Assembly (NCBI GenBank): GCA_900100095.1
Contig: FMTN01000019.1
Location: 48,142 to 92,019, forward strand
Origin: Lachnospiraceae bacterium C10
Lineage (GTDB): Bacteria > Bacillota > Clostridia > Lachnospirales > Lachnospiraceae
Length of the DNA: 43,878 nt
Direction of reading: 5' to 3'
The notes under the pieces were generated by a model. It was not told where the DNA came from and did no database searches. It saw nothing but the letters and a program-made list of their open reading frames with translations. Of this stretch, positions 8,366 to 17,700 are shown piece after piece. How positions within the stretch are numbered: position 1 is the stretch's first letter; each line of letters starts with the position of its first letter. The translations under genes were made by a program, and so were the position numbers.

Positions 8366-10366
8366 TTACTCTTTTATCATTCTCTTACTTGTAAAGTAGG
8401 TGATCAGGAAATAGCATCCATACACAGATCCGAAGATGGCAATCGTCACAAGAACCGCCGGCAGTAAAGGACCTCCGGAGAGTTCTTCCAGAATCTTCCT
8501 TGCAAAGATCATACCCGGAACGGAATGAATCACAGCCAAAATCAAAGGCATCAGAAAGAAGATGGCCATCTGGCGAAAGAGTGCCTTATGAATCATCACA
8601 TCATCCGCCCCGAGTTTACGAAGCATTGCGTAGCGTTCCTTGTTATCTGCACTGTCCGACAATTCCTTAATGGCAAGAATCGCAGCTCCGGAAATCAAGA
8701 AAATGCATCCGATGTACAACGCAATGAATACCGCAAAGGCTGCCAGACCAATCGATGAATCCGCCAAAGCTGTCTTGGTGTCATAGATATAATGATCCTC
8801 AAGATCTTTCCTTACCGTAGTGAGCAGTTCCTTTTCAAAGGCTGCACGTTCTTTTCGCTCCAGCGAAGGGTATTTCACCAGGATAATTTCTTTATCGTGA
8901 TTTTTTTCTGAACAATAGCCGTCCGGAACAATAACAATTCCGAAATTATCTGCATTCGTACTGATCTGGTAGGATCCTTCCACGGAAGTCTTTGTTCCCG
9001 GTTTCAGCTCCTTTTTTCCATTGAAGCTGATCCTTTGCCCTTTCGAAAGAATCTCATTGAAATAACCACTTGTAAAATGATAATTGCTGACAATAGTATA
9101 CTCATCATCTGCAAGATGGACCGGTTGATTTCCGAAATACTTTGCCACTTCATTATAGGTTGACACCTCCATAACATCCGAGATGGAATAACTGTACCAC
9201 CCGTCTTTCCTGACCGGCTTGAACTTGGGATCAACAACGACTTCCCTTCCCTTCATACTCATCAAAAACCCACCGCGGTAGATCGGGAAAGTCAGACTGT
9301 CCTCGGTACGCTCTGCTATGTCTTCCTTCAAGGTCTTCATCCGGTTCGCATCTGTACCTTCCCAGTCCATCGCAATCTCTAAATCCGCCGGGCAGTACTT
9401 TTTAATATTTCGATTCATCCCCGTCTTGATATTTACGGATGAAATCAACACACAGATGGTAAAAAAGAACATCAGGCAGATGACGCTCATTGCAACAACA
9501 TTGGTATTTGCCTGGCTGGCAAGCTGGCGAAAGGTAAAAGAATTCAAGCCCTTATAATAGATGCCTTTTGCCAGGGAGGCAAACTTTAACAGAAGTCCGG
9601 CCAGGGACCAGAACAGAAGAAACGTTCCAATCACTCCCAGCAAAATGGCAAAGGACAGGCTCTCGCTGGAAATATATTTCAAATCAAAACATACCATCCG
9701 GTACGCATATCCGAGAATTCCGATGGATAACAGAAAACCAATCACAGAAATTGCCGGATGAATACGGATCGTTCTCTCATTCCTTCTCTTCACCTGCATC
9801 AGACGAATCAGCTTACTGCAACTGATGACAAGGGTGTTGAAAATGATAACAACCACATAAATCAGCGCAAAGTAGAGGCATGTCTTTCGAAATGCCTTCA
9901 TGGAAAAAATAAAGGCGTATTTTGTCATATTGGCCTCAAAAAGTTTCCCTACAAAGACACTGGTGATCTGAGAGGTGAACACCCCGAGAAGCAGTCCCCC
10001 GATTAAAGAGAGACAACCGATCATCAAAGTCTCAGCGAACAGAATTCTTGCCACCTTCCGCTTACTCATTCCCAGAATAAGATACAGGGCGAATTCCCCG
10101 GATCTTCTCTTCAGCATAAAACGGCTGGCATAGATAATCAAAAAGCCAAGAACAAATGCAACAAACACACTGATAGTATTGATCATCTGAACAAGCAGCT
10201 TGACGGTATCCCTGGAATCCTTCGACAGGGCCAGCATAGTCGTCTGTGTCTCGATGGAATTAAACACATAAAACAGGCAGACACCCAGCATTAAGGTGAA
10301 AAAATAGATCGCATAGTCCTTAATGGACTTTTTCATATTCCGAAAGGACATACTACATGTCGTCAT
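8366..10366 (-). CDS. BceB-type ABC permease (FtsX-like, antimicrobial-peptide resistance)
   Basis: 666 residues from ATG 10366, which has GGGAGG 8 bases upstream; a GTG three codons earlier is possible. The start lies inside the end of the ATPase gene, so the two are translationally coupled. It has about ten membrane segments: one, then groups around residues 60-300, a large extracytoplasmic domain (about 310-530) between TM7 and TM8, and three C-terminal segments. This is the diagnostic topology of Bce-type permeases, which act with a cognate ATPase and signal directly to a BceS-type kinase. FtsX-like motifs include RRSGEFALYLILGMSKRKV (about 90-110) and ERYAMLRKLGADDVMIHKAL near residue 590. 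Established: such transporters protect lipid II-cycle targets from peptide antibiotics such as bacitracin and some lantibiotics. The exact substrate cannot be told from sequence. Confidence 0.92.
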   Translation of the reverse strand: MTTCSMSFRNMKKSIKDYAIYFFTLMLGVCLFYVFNSIETQTTMLALSKDSRDTVKLLVQMINTISVFVAFVLGFLIIYASRFMLKRRSGEFALYLILGMSKRKVARILFAETLMIGCLSLIGGLLLGVFTSQITSVFVGKLFEANMTKYAFIFSMKAFRKTCLYFALIYVVVIIFNTLVISCSKLIRLMQVKRRNERTIRIHPAISVIGFLLSIGILGYAYRMVCFDLKYISSESLSFAILLGVIGTFLLFWSLAGLLLKFASLAKGIYYKGLNSFTFRQLASQANTNVVAMSVICLMFFFTICVLISSVNIKTGMNRNIKKYCPADLEIAMDWEGTDANRMKTLKEDIAERTEDSLTFPIYRGGFLMSMKGREVVVDPKFKPVRKDGWYSYSISDVMEVSTYNEVAKYFGNQPVHLADDEYTIVSNYHFTSGYFNEILSKGQRISFNGKKELKPGTKTSVEGSYQISTNADNFGIVIVPDGYCSEKNHDKEIILVKYPSLERKERAAFEKELLTTVRKDLEDHYIYDTKTALADSSIGLAAFAVFIALYIGCIFLISGAAILAIKELSDSADNKERYAMLRKLGADDVMIHKALFRQMAIFFLMPLILAVIHSVPGMIFARKILEELSGGPLLPAVLVTIAIFGSVYGCYFLITYFTSKRMIKE

Positions 10367-11120
10367 CCAACTCACCTCCCAGAAGACTTACTACATCCAT
10401 GATTTTATGGAAAAATTCTTTTCTGGTATCCTCTCCCTTATTCAATTCATGGAATACCTTGCCGTCTTTGATGAAGATGACCCGTCCGGCATAGCTTGCG
10501 GTGTAGGAATCGTGCGTTACCATCAGAATGGTCGCTCCCATCTTCTGATTCATATCCGTCATCGCATGCAAAAGCTTCTTCGCCGACTTGGAATCCAGCG
10601 CTCCTGTCGGCTCATCTGCAAGGACAAGCTTCGGATTGGTAATGATTGCTCTTGCCGCTGCCACTCTCTGCTTTTCTCCTCCGGATAACTGGTATGGATA
10701 TTTATGAAGCAGTCCGTCAATTCCAAGGGCTACTGCCGTCTTCAGAATCATTCCCTTGATATCCCCGACCCTGGTGTTTTGAATCGAAAGGGCAAGTGCA
10801 ATGTTCTCAAACGCGGTCATCGTGTCAAGCAGGTTAAAATCCTGAAAGATAAAGCCCAGATCCTCCCGACGGAATTTGTTCAGATTGTTGCCCCGAAGTG
10901 TGGTGATATCCATACCTCCTACAAAGATATGTCCGCTGCTGACACGGTCAATGGTGGAAATACAGTTCAGCAATGTTGTTTTACCCGAACCGGAAGCTCC
11001 CATGATTGCCACGAATTCTCCACTTGCAACCGATAAGCTTAAATTATCAATCGCCTTTGTCAGATTGGATCTGCTGCCATAGTACTTTTCTATGCTATCA
11101 ATTTTTAACAGTTCTTCCAT
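10353..11120 (-). CDS. BceA-type ABC transporter ATPase
   Basis: 255 residues with a complete nucleotide-binding domain: Walker A GASGSGKTT (41-49), Q-loop Gln93, signature LSGGE (145-149), Walker B LVLADEP (165-171), D-loop TGALDS and H-loop His203. MacB/BceA-like features such as LNCISTIDRVSSG are present. Start ATG 11120 follows AAGGAGGAAG. It overlaps the permease start by 14 bases. It energises the permease at 8366-10366. A perfect response-regulator palindrome lies upstream at 11192-11217, so this gene and those downstream probably have their own inducible promoter in addition to read-through from the regulator/kinase genes. Confidence 0.94.
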   Translation of the reverse strand: MEELLKIDSIEKYYGSRSNLTKAIDNLSLSVASGEFVAIMGASGSGKTTLLNCISTIDRVSSGHIFVGGMDITTLRGNNLNKFRREDLGFIFQDFNLLDTMTAFENIALALSIQNTRVGDIKGMILKTAVALGIDGLLHKYPYQLSGGEKQRVAAARAIITNPKLVLADEPTGALDSKSAKKLLHAMTDMNQKMGATILMVTHDSYTASYAGRVIFIKDGKVFHELNKGEDTRKEFFHKIMDVVSLLGGELDDDM

Positions 11121-11191
11121 TTGTCTTCCTCCTTTTTACTATGGCTACATCTTATCCCATCCATTCCCCGGGGTCGTTCTTTCTACCTTTC

Positions 11192-11217
11192 CGTATATTA
11201 CAATTTTGTAATATACG
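11192..11217 (-). promoter_or_regulatory. Bce-type response-regulator box upstream of the ABC genes
   Basis: Perfect 26-bp palindrome (12-bp arms, 2-base centre). Its core TTACA-N4-TGTAA (11199-11212) matches the TNACA-N4-TGTAA consensus described for BceR-like regulators. It abuts the kinase stop codon (11218-11220) and lies about 70 bases upstream of the ATPase start. The -35 region after it is poor, as expected for an activator-dependent promoter; TAAGAT at about 11140-11145 is a possible -10. Confidence 0.85.
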
Positions 11218-12228
11218 CTACAGCGTAAAGGTTCCAATGGAAATGCTGACGTTCGTATACTCTCCTTTCTTTGAGGTGATACGAATCCGGTGCCCCATCT
11301 GGTCACACAGCTTTTTTACAATATAAAGTCCCATTCCGGTTGACTTGGCACTGACACGGCCATTGTCCCCTGTGAAAGATTTCTCAAACAATCGCGGAAG
11401 ATCCCTTTCGCTAATGCCGATTCCGTTGTCTTTGATATGTAATGTAATCTGTCCTTCGGCTTCCTCTGCATAGATCTCTATCTCTCCTGCTTCATCCGGC
11501 TTCATATATTTCATGGCATTGTCCAGGATCTGATTGACCATAAACTCCATCCATTTGGAATCTGTGATCACTTCATATCCAAGATCGTGAACCTTAAGGC
11601 TGATATCCTTCTCCTGAATAGCGGTACGATTCCTCTGGGCAACAGCAGACACCAGAGATTTCAGGGACGTCCTGCAAAACTGATAATCCGCGGACGCCGT
11701 TTCACTTCTTACATAATAAAGAATCTGATCCGCATAATTGTCCAGCCGCATCAGCTGCTCCCTCAGCTTTCTCGTGGTCTCCTCTCCTGCCTTCATGTTG
11801 TGAATGATCAGTGACAGACTCGACAGTGGCAGTTTGACCTCATGCACCCACATTTCAATGTAATCCTTGTAATGGTTCACATTCTCTTTATAACCTTTTA
11901 CATGTTCATTCATGGATTTATTGATCTGATACAGATCTTCATAAATCATTCGTCCCTCCAGATAATCCGGACACTCAATGGTATCTAAAATCAGATACTT
12001 CTGATCGATTTTCTGCAGATTCCGGGAAAGGGAGTTAAGAAACTTTGCTCTTTTATAATAATCCGTAGCAAGATACATCACAGCGAATACCACATAGACA
12101 ATGGCCAGAAAGGAAAGAATCGGAGCCGGTGTCCTGACAAGTTCCAACATCGCTGTGAACATCAAAAGAAAAAAGGTCTGCGTTATCACGTAGACCCAGT
12201 GATCCTTCAAATAGCTTATAATTGTCAT
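11218..12228 (-). CDS. BceS-type intramembrane-sensing histidine kinase
   Basis: 336 residues. Two N-terminal membrane segments (about 12-29 and 36-55) are separated by only a few residues, the hallmark of intramembrane-sensing kinases that lack a real sensor domain and are triggered by their ABC transporter. The catalytic core has H-box MWVHEVKLPL with His129, N-box NQILDNAMKY (232-241), G1 DNGIGI (267-272) and G2 STGMGLYIV (296-304). ATG 12228 lies 12 bases after the regulator stop, with GGGGAG between. It phosphorylates the regulator at 12241-12936. The stop codon directly adjoins the regulator box at 11192-11217. Confidence 0.93.
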   Translation of the reverse strand: MTIISYLKDHWVYVITQTFFLLMFTAMLELVRTPAPILSFLAIVYVVFAVMYLATDYYKRAKFLNSLSRNLQKIDQKYLILDTIECPDYLEGRMIYEDLYQINKSMNEHVKGYKENVNHYKDYIEMWVHEVKLPLSSLSLIIHNMKAGEETTRKLREQLMRLDNYADQILYYVRSETASADYQFCRTSLKSLVSAVAQRNRTAIQEKDISLKVHDLGYEVITDSKWMEFMVNQILDNAMKYMKPDEAGEIEIYAEEAEGQITLHIKDNGIGISERDLPRLFEKSFTGDNGRVSAKSTGMGLYIVKKLCDQMGHRIRITSKKGEYTNVSISIGTFTL

Positions 12229-12240
12229 ATTCTTCTCCCC

Positions 12241-12936
12241 TCAGCCAAGCAGCATGTAGCCCATCTTCTTCTTCGTCTCAATCACATCTTCAAATCCAAG
12301 CTCCGACAGCTTCGTACGAAGCCGGCTGATGTTCACCGTCAGGGCATTGTCATTGAGATATTCCTCGTTGTCCCACAGCACGGTCATAATCTGATCTCTG
12401 GATACAATCGTATCCACATGCTCCAGCAGGAGCTTGAAAATAATCATTTCATTCTTTGTCAGACTGACCTTACACCCATTCTCCCCTAAAGAGGTTATAT
12501 CGCCGCGGTCAAAATTCACCTTACAATCTCTGTACTGTATGGTATTCCCACCTGAGGACACGGTCTGAGCCGACGTACGCCTTAGAACCGCCTGAATGCG
12601 TAGCAAAAGAAGCATGGGATGATAGGGCTTTGTTACATAATCATCCGCACCGTAGCTCATGGAAATCAGCTCATCCGCTTCTCCTGTCTTGCTGGTGACC
12701 ATGATCACAGGAACCTCTGAAACTTTCCGCAATTCCCGCAGAACCATCTCTCCGCTTCCCCCGGGAAGATTGATATCCAAAAGTACCAGATCGGCTCCAT
12801 AGGCCGCTATATCCTCCACCGTATGGTCAAATGTCTTCAGATAGTCAGCCTCATACCCTTCCCCTTGCAACAAGGCTACCAGTTCTTTGCAGATGCTCAC
12901 TTCATCTTCTACAATAAAGATCCTCTTTTTCTCCAT
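12241..12936 (-). CDS. BceR-type OmpR-family response regulator
   Basis: 231 residues. The receiver domain has acidic residues EDE (10-12), phosphoacceptor Asp54 in VLLDINLPGG and Lys103 in YVTKPYHP. The C-terminal winged helix (about 130-231) ends with the expected SRLRTKLSELGFEDVIETKKKMGYML pattern in shorter pieces. ATG 12936 is preceded by AAGGAAG. As first gene of the module it probably activates the ABC genes through the palindrome at 11192-11217. The upstream region is shared with the divergent NhaC gene. Confidence 0.93.
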   Translation of the reverse strand: MEKKRIFIVEDEVSICKELVALLQGEGYEADYLKTFDHTVEDIAAYGADLVLLDINLPGGSGEMVLRELRKVSEVPVIMVTSKTGEADELISMSYGADDYVTKPYHPMLLLLRIQAVLRRTSAQTVSSGGNTIQYRDCKVNFDRGDITSLGENGCKVSLTKNEMIIFKLLLEHVDTIVSRDQIMTVLWDNEEYLNDNALTVNISRLRTKLSELGFEDVIETKKKMGYMLLG

Positions 12937-12977
12937 GATGTCTTCCTTCTTCTGTCCTGTTGATACATCCGGGAGAT

Positions 12978-12987
12978 ATTATAACAC
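12978..12987 (-). promoter_or_regulatory. Extended -10 promoter element for the Bce regulator operon
   Basis: Minus-strand GTGTTATAAT gives TGn-TATAAT, about 45 bases upstream of the regulator start. No good -35 is seen, which an extended -10 can tolerate. A degenerate TTACA half-site lies just upstream. The divergent NhaC gene probably uses TTGTAA (12993-12998)-17-TATGTT on the plus strand. Confidence 0.5.
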
Positions 12988-13070
12988 AAATCTTGTAACC
13001 TTTTCTTAGGTGTGTTATGTTATAAGCATTGTGTCAACCTTAATTGTAATCAACTAGTTAGGAGTTTTAT

Positions 13071-14615
13071 ATGTTTATAGGAACCTGGTGGTCGCTTCTA
13101 CCACCCATTGTAGCAATCCTTCTGGCATTGCTGACAAAAGAAGTTTATATTTCGCTTTTTGCAGGAAGTGCCCTGGGCGCTCTCTTCATTGCAGGCTTTC
13201 ACCCATGGAAGGCCTTTGATATCCTGTATAATACCGTCATCGAGAGTGTGGATTTTTCCATTCTGATGTTCATGATTCTACTTGGCATGATCGTTATGCT
13301 GATGCAGGAATCCGGCGGTACAAGGGCTTATGGAGAATGGGCAACCAAAAAATTGAAGTCCAAGCGGTCTTCTATGATTGCAACTTCCCTTTTAGGCGTT
13401 TTGATTTTCGTGGATGACTATTTCAACTGTTTAACGGTCGGTTCTGTTATGCGCCCGGTCACCGATAAGTACAAGGTCTCCCGTGCTAAATTAGCATACC
13501 TGATCGATGCAACTGCTGCCCCTGTCTGCATCATTGCGCCAATCTCATCCTGGGCTGCTGCGGTTAACTCTTACGTTCCAAAGGGAAGCCATATGTCCGG
13601 TTTCCAGATGTTCGTATCGACCATTCCATTCAACCTGTATGCTCTTCTGACCTTATATATGGTATTTTTCATGTCCATCGGTCAGTTTGATTTCGGTCTG
13701 ATGAAGCAGCACGAAATCAACGCAGCTCACGGTGATTTGTTCACTTCCGGCGGCGAAGCCTTCCAGAATACGAATGAGAATTTCGATCCAACCGAGGGCG
13801 GCAAGTACGCAAAAGGTAAGGTATACGACCTGATTGTTCCAATGATCGTTATGATCGGTACTTCCATTGCAGCTATGATCTGGACCGGTCATCTCAATGG
13901 CGGAACCAACCTCATCGAAAATTTTGCCAACTGTTCTTCTTCCGAGTCCCTGGTTTTTGCCGGACTCGTAACCACCGGATTTCTTTTAATATTCTATCTT
14001 CCGAGAAGAATCATTGGCTTCAAGGACTTTATGAACTCCGTTCCGGAAGGCGGCAAGCTTATGATGCCTGCCATCTTGATCCTGACACTGGCATGGACCC
14101 TGAAAGGTATTACCGATAAAATGGGCATCGGTGACTTCGTCAAGAACGTGGTCAAGCTCAACAATAGTATCGCTCTTTTTATTCCGGTTATCATCTTCCT
14201 GATTGCGATTTTCATCGCTTTCTCTTCCGGAACAAGCTGGGGAACCTTTGCCATTCTTGTACCGATCGTAGTCAATATGTTTAAGGAGCATGATCCAACC
14301 ATGATGATCATCTCCGTTTCCGCTGTACTGGCAGGTGCTGTATGCGGTGATCATATTTCTCCGATTTCCGATACAACGATCATGTCATCCTCTGGCGCTC
14401 AGAGTAATCATCTGAATCATGTACGGACCCAGTTCCAGTACGCCATGGTTGTTGTGGCTGTCTGCGTTCCGGGTTACCTACTGGCCGGACTGTTATCAAA
14501 GGTGCTTCATGTCGGTTATTCCCTTACCGCCATCATCACCTTACTTGCTTCGTTTATCGTTGAGACAATTGTTCTTCTTATGATTCGACGCAGATCACTT
14601 GCCGCAGATCAGTAA
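13071..14615 (+). CDS. NhaC-family Na+/H+ (or substrate-coupled) antiporter
   Basis: 514 residues, about 11-12 membrane segments. The signature LGVLIFVDDYFNCLTVGSVM (about 107-126) and the region SRAKLAYLIDATAAPVCIIAPISSW (in part) match the Na_H_antiporter (NhaC/MleN) family, as does the second conserved block IAFSSGTSWGTFAI...AVCGDHISPISDTTIMSS near 390-445. Members exchange Na+ for H+, sometimes coupled to malate/lactate or amino-acid antiport; the substrate cannot be read from sequence. A hydrophilic loop of ~50 residues (about 205-255) is cytosolic or external. The upstream site is TTAGGAG with a 6-base gap. It is monocistronic, divergent from the Bce operon and convergent with the surface protein, ending in the bidirectional terminator at 14623-14665. 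Confidence 0.9.
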   Translation: MFIGTWWSLLPPIVAILLALLTKEVYISLFAGSALGALFIAGFHPWKAFDILYNTVIESVDFSILMFMILLGMIVMLMQESGGTRAYGEWATKKLKSKRSSMIATSLLGVLIFVDDYFNCLTVGSVMRPVTDKYKVSRAKLAYLIDATAAPVCIIAPISSWAAAVNSYVPKGSHMSGFQMFVSTIPFNLYALLTLYMVFFMSIGQFDFGLMKQHEINAAHGDLFTSGGEAFQNTNENFDPTEGGKYAKGKVYDLIVPMIVMIGTSIAAMIWTGHLNGGTNLIENFANCSSSESLVFAGLVTTGFLLIFYLPRRIIGFKDFMNSVPEGGKLMMPAILILTLAWTLKGITDKMGIGDFVKNVVKLNNSIALFIPVIIFLIAIFIAFSSGTSWGTFAILVPIVVNMFKEHDPTMMIISVSAVLAGAVCGDHISPISDTTIMSSSGAQSNHLNHVRTQFQYAMVVVAVCVPGYLLAGLLSKVLHVGYSLTAIITLLASFIVETIVLLMIRRRSLAADQ

Positions 14616-14622
14616 GTATTTT

Positions 14623-14665
14623 AAAACCCCGGCCGGGACGGCATTTGCCGCCCGGCCGGGGTTTT
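14623..14665. terminator. Very stable bidirectional terminator
   Basis: AAAACCCCGGCCGGG (14623-14637) and CCCGGCCGGGGTTTT (14651-14665) pair perfectly, with an inner CGGC/GCCG stem and a 4-base loop. It separates the convergent NhaC and surface-protein genes. Confidence 0.95.
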
Positions 14666-14679
14666 CCCGTTCTTTTCTG

Positions 14680-14693
14680 GTCAAGACTCGCTC
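14680..14693 (-). repeat. Dispersed 3'-end repeat, copy B (half element)
   Basis: GTCAAGACTCGCTC, identical to 20075-20088 and to 39183-39196. On the minus strand it reads GAGCGAGTCTTGAC, 8 bases after the surface-protein stop and before the terminator. The CTCAGTCGGAG half is missing here. Confidence 0.75.
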
Positions 14694-14701
14694 TAAAACT
14701 G

Positions 14702-17700
14702 TTACTTTACCGTAATCTTCACTTTCTTTGTATATCCGTTTTTCGCATATACATAGATGACACATGTACCCTTTCCGATGCCCTTGACCTTTCCGGTTTT
14801 ATCTACCGTTGCAATCTTTTTATTACTGCTTGCAAATCGAAGCAGCGGTGCATGTCCGTCAGAAAGAGACTTGCGCTTAGGACTGACAAGTGTGACCTTT
14901 GCCTTGACTTTCGTGGTTTTTCCGGTCTTGATGCTCACCTTTGTTTTCGATGTAATGGTCAGCTTCTTAGGATTTGAGAACTTCGCATTCTTACGTCCTA
15001 CCACATGCGCTGTTACCGTCCTTCCAAGAATCTTATCCACTCCGTCCACTTTCTTGTAAGCTACGACGTAAACCTTGTAATTCTTCTTAAGATTCAGCTT
15101 TTTACCATTCAGTTTCTTTATTGTGTACGTCGTCTTCTTCGTTACCTTAATCGGCTTTACCGGCATCCGGCTTCCACAGTATGCTGCATATATCCGGTAA
15201 CCATCTGCTCCCGCTACCTTGCCCCAGGTCACGCCAAGCGTCGATCCCTTCTGATACAGCTTCAGACCTGAGTTAAGGCTGATACCATTCTGGTATGCCG
15301 TCTTACCGTTTGCAAGAACCGTAGCATCATCCTCTACAAAATCAGACTTGTCCGGATCGAATGCCTCCTGATTCAGTCCACTGTACGGATCCATTGCAAG
15401 CTCTCCATCCTGATTCAACTTGTTCTCATCATATACGATTGCATAATCGCTGAAGTGGAGCAGATCTCCCTGAACCCATCCGTAGCCCTTCGCATCAACG
15501 AAATATCTGGATGGGAAGTACTCCGTTCCACCGATCAACGGCAGATAAATCATATGAAGGAAGTTTCTACTGCTTCCTGCCTGTAGCGTGTACTTTACGG
15601 AAACCTTTGCTACACCGCCCTTAAAATTACCGATACGGGTTCCACCTGATATAAAGTAAGCTTCAAAGGTTGCTGCACTTGTATACTGACGAATGGATGA
15701 CTGCTGCTCCGTCGTCAACTTCACGTGCTGTGTATCTTCTACTACAAGTCTTATTTCATCGTCCGTTGCCTGCTGTGATACCGCTTCAAGAGTCTTTGCA
15801 TCCATCTCTACCGCAACATTCGTCATCTGAATGGTTACCGTATCAACACTGTTATTCGACATTGCGGTATCTGCGAGCCGTTCTACCGTACCCTTTGTAA
15901 GTTCTACGGAGTTGACTTCCTGCGTAGCTCCGGAAACATCGATCGTAATCGTATTGCTGGCCGAAACAGAACCACCGGTCTCTTCACTGTTTGCCGTGAT
16001 CTTCTGTATCTGTTCGCCGGTAATCTCCGATACCTTTGCATTTCCATCTGTGATTTCCGTAGCAACAGACAGGGAAGACTCATGCTCAACGGAAACCGTA
16101 TACGTCTCCTGTGTCGGCGTTGTCGGTGTTGTCGGCGACGTACCTTCTGATGCAGATCCACCGCCTCCTGAAGGTGCGCTGTTCGATATCGTTACCGTGA
16201 TGCAGACCGGATCACTGTCTGTATGCGCTATCCCGTCTCCTTTTGCCATGTACCATACATAGTAGGTTTTAGCTTCAGTACCTGCGGGGATGGATGTGCT
16301 CCAGCCGTCGTTCGGGACTGTGGTTGCATCTGTGCCAAGGGCGTACTGCATCTCGCCACCTGCTGCTGTACCAGCGGTCACAAGCGCCTGTGCGGAACCG
16401 GTGTAGGTCAGCGTCTTGGCCGTCGGGACTTTGGTAACGGTTGCTGGTTGTTTCTCGCTGATCGTCAGCGTACCGTTTGTATAGCTGATGTTGTAGTTAT
16501 TGCCCGCACTCGCGCCGGAGGGAACGATGTCGTATGTACCAGCTGTAGCACTGTCCGGGGTGGCTGCGCTGCCGTTCTTCTGATAGACCAGCGTCGGAGC
16601 AGTCGTCAATGTATCCGTGCCCACAAGCCCGGTGACGGAGTAATGCGTATCCAGAACCGGTGCGGACAGATCAGGAACAGTGCCGTCAACCATAATGCTC
16701 TGATCTTTAGCTGCTACGGTGGCTTCCGCCTTGCTGATCGTAACAGTAACTTCCTTAGTCGTTTCCGCATAGTCATCGGTTCCAGCCGCCGTGATGATGA
16801 CGTAGGCTTTGCCATCGGTCGGAGGAACCTTCTTGATTGTCAGCTTGCCATCGGAAGCAACGTCGATGTAATCCACGCTGCCGTCCTTCACCGTGTAGCT
16901 GATTGCGCCGCCGCCTGTTGTCGGTGTAGTCACGCTGGCGCTGACGCTCTTGTCCGTCTCGCCGTAAGTGGCGGTCACGTCGGTAGCTGTAATGGTCTGA
17001 GGATTCTTGTCAGTTATCGTAACCGTAATGGATGTTGTAGCAAGTGCATTATAGTTTTCATCTGATGCCACAGTTACGTTTACGATCAAAGTTCCCTGGT
17101 TATTACCGGAGGTCAGAACACTGCCCTCTAAAGAGCATCCGTTTGCCTCACCACTGATTTCATACGTTACAGCTCCTGTCGCGCCGTTTAATGCAACGTT
17201 GTTAGCTAAATCGACAAAATGTCCACCTTTTAAAACAGTTGCATTGCTTGTCACTGTTGCCGGATTGTCTGCTTTAGCGACTGTCACAGTAACGTCTACA
17301 TCACTTACAGATTTATAGTTGTTCGTATCTGTCGGTGTAAAGTTAGCCTTATAAGAGTGGCTACCTACATTACCTACATTCGTTGAAGTTTCTACAGCCC
17401 ACGCCCACGTACCCGGTGTGTTTCCGTCCGGGTTGGTCAGTGTAACATCTGCCAATGTCTGACCATAGGTTGCCGTAGCTGTAGGTGTAGTCGCACTTGG
17501 ATCAGCCTTACCGACTATTACTGTTACGTCCACATTGTTTACAGTATTATAGTACTCTGTATCTTCCGGTGTAAAGTTAGCCTTATAAGAGTGGCTTCCC
17601 ACATTACCTACATTCGTTGAAGTTTCTACAGCCCACGCCCACGTACCCGGTGTGTTTCCGCTCGGGTTGGTCAGTGTAACATTTGCCAATGTCTGACCAT

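Noticed and set aside
16223-17065. 280-residue plus-strand ORF inside the surface protein gene
   Set aside because: It is the complementary frame of Ig-like repeat coding sequence, Cys/Arg-rich without any domain pattern, and lacks a ribosome binding site.
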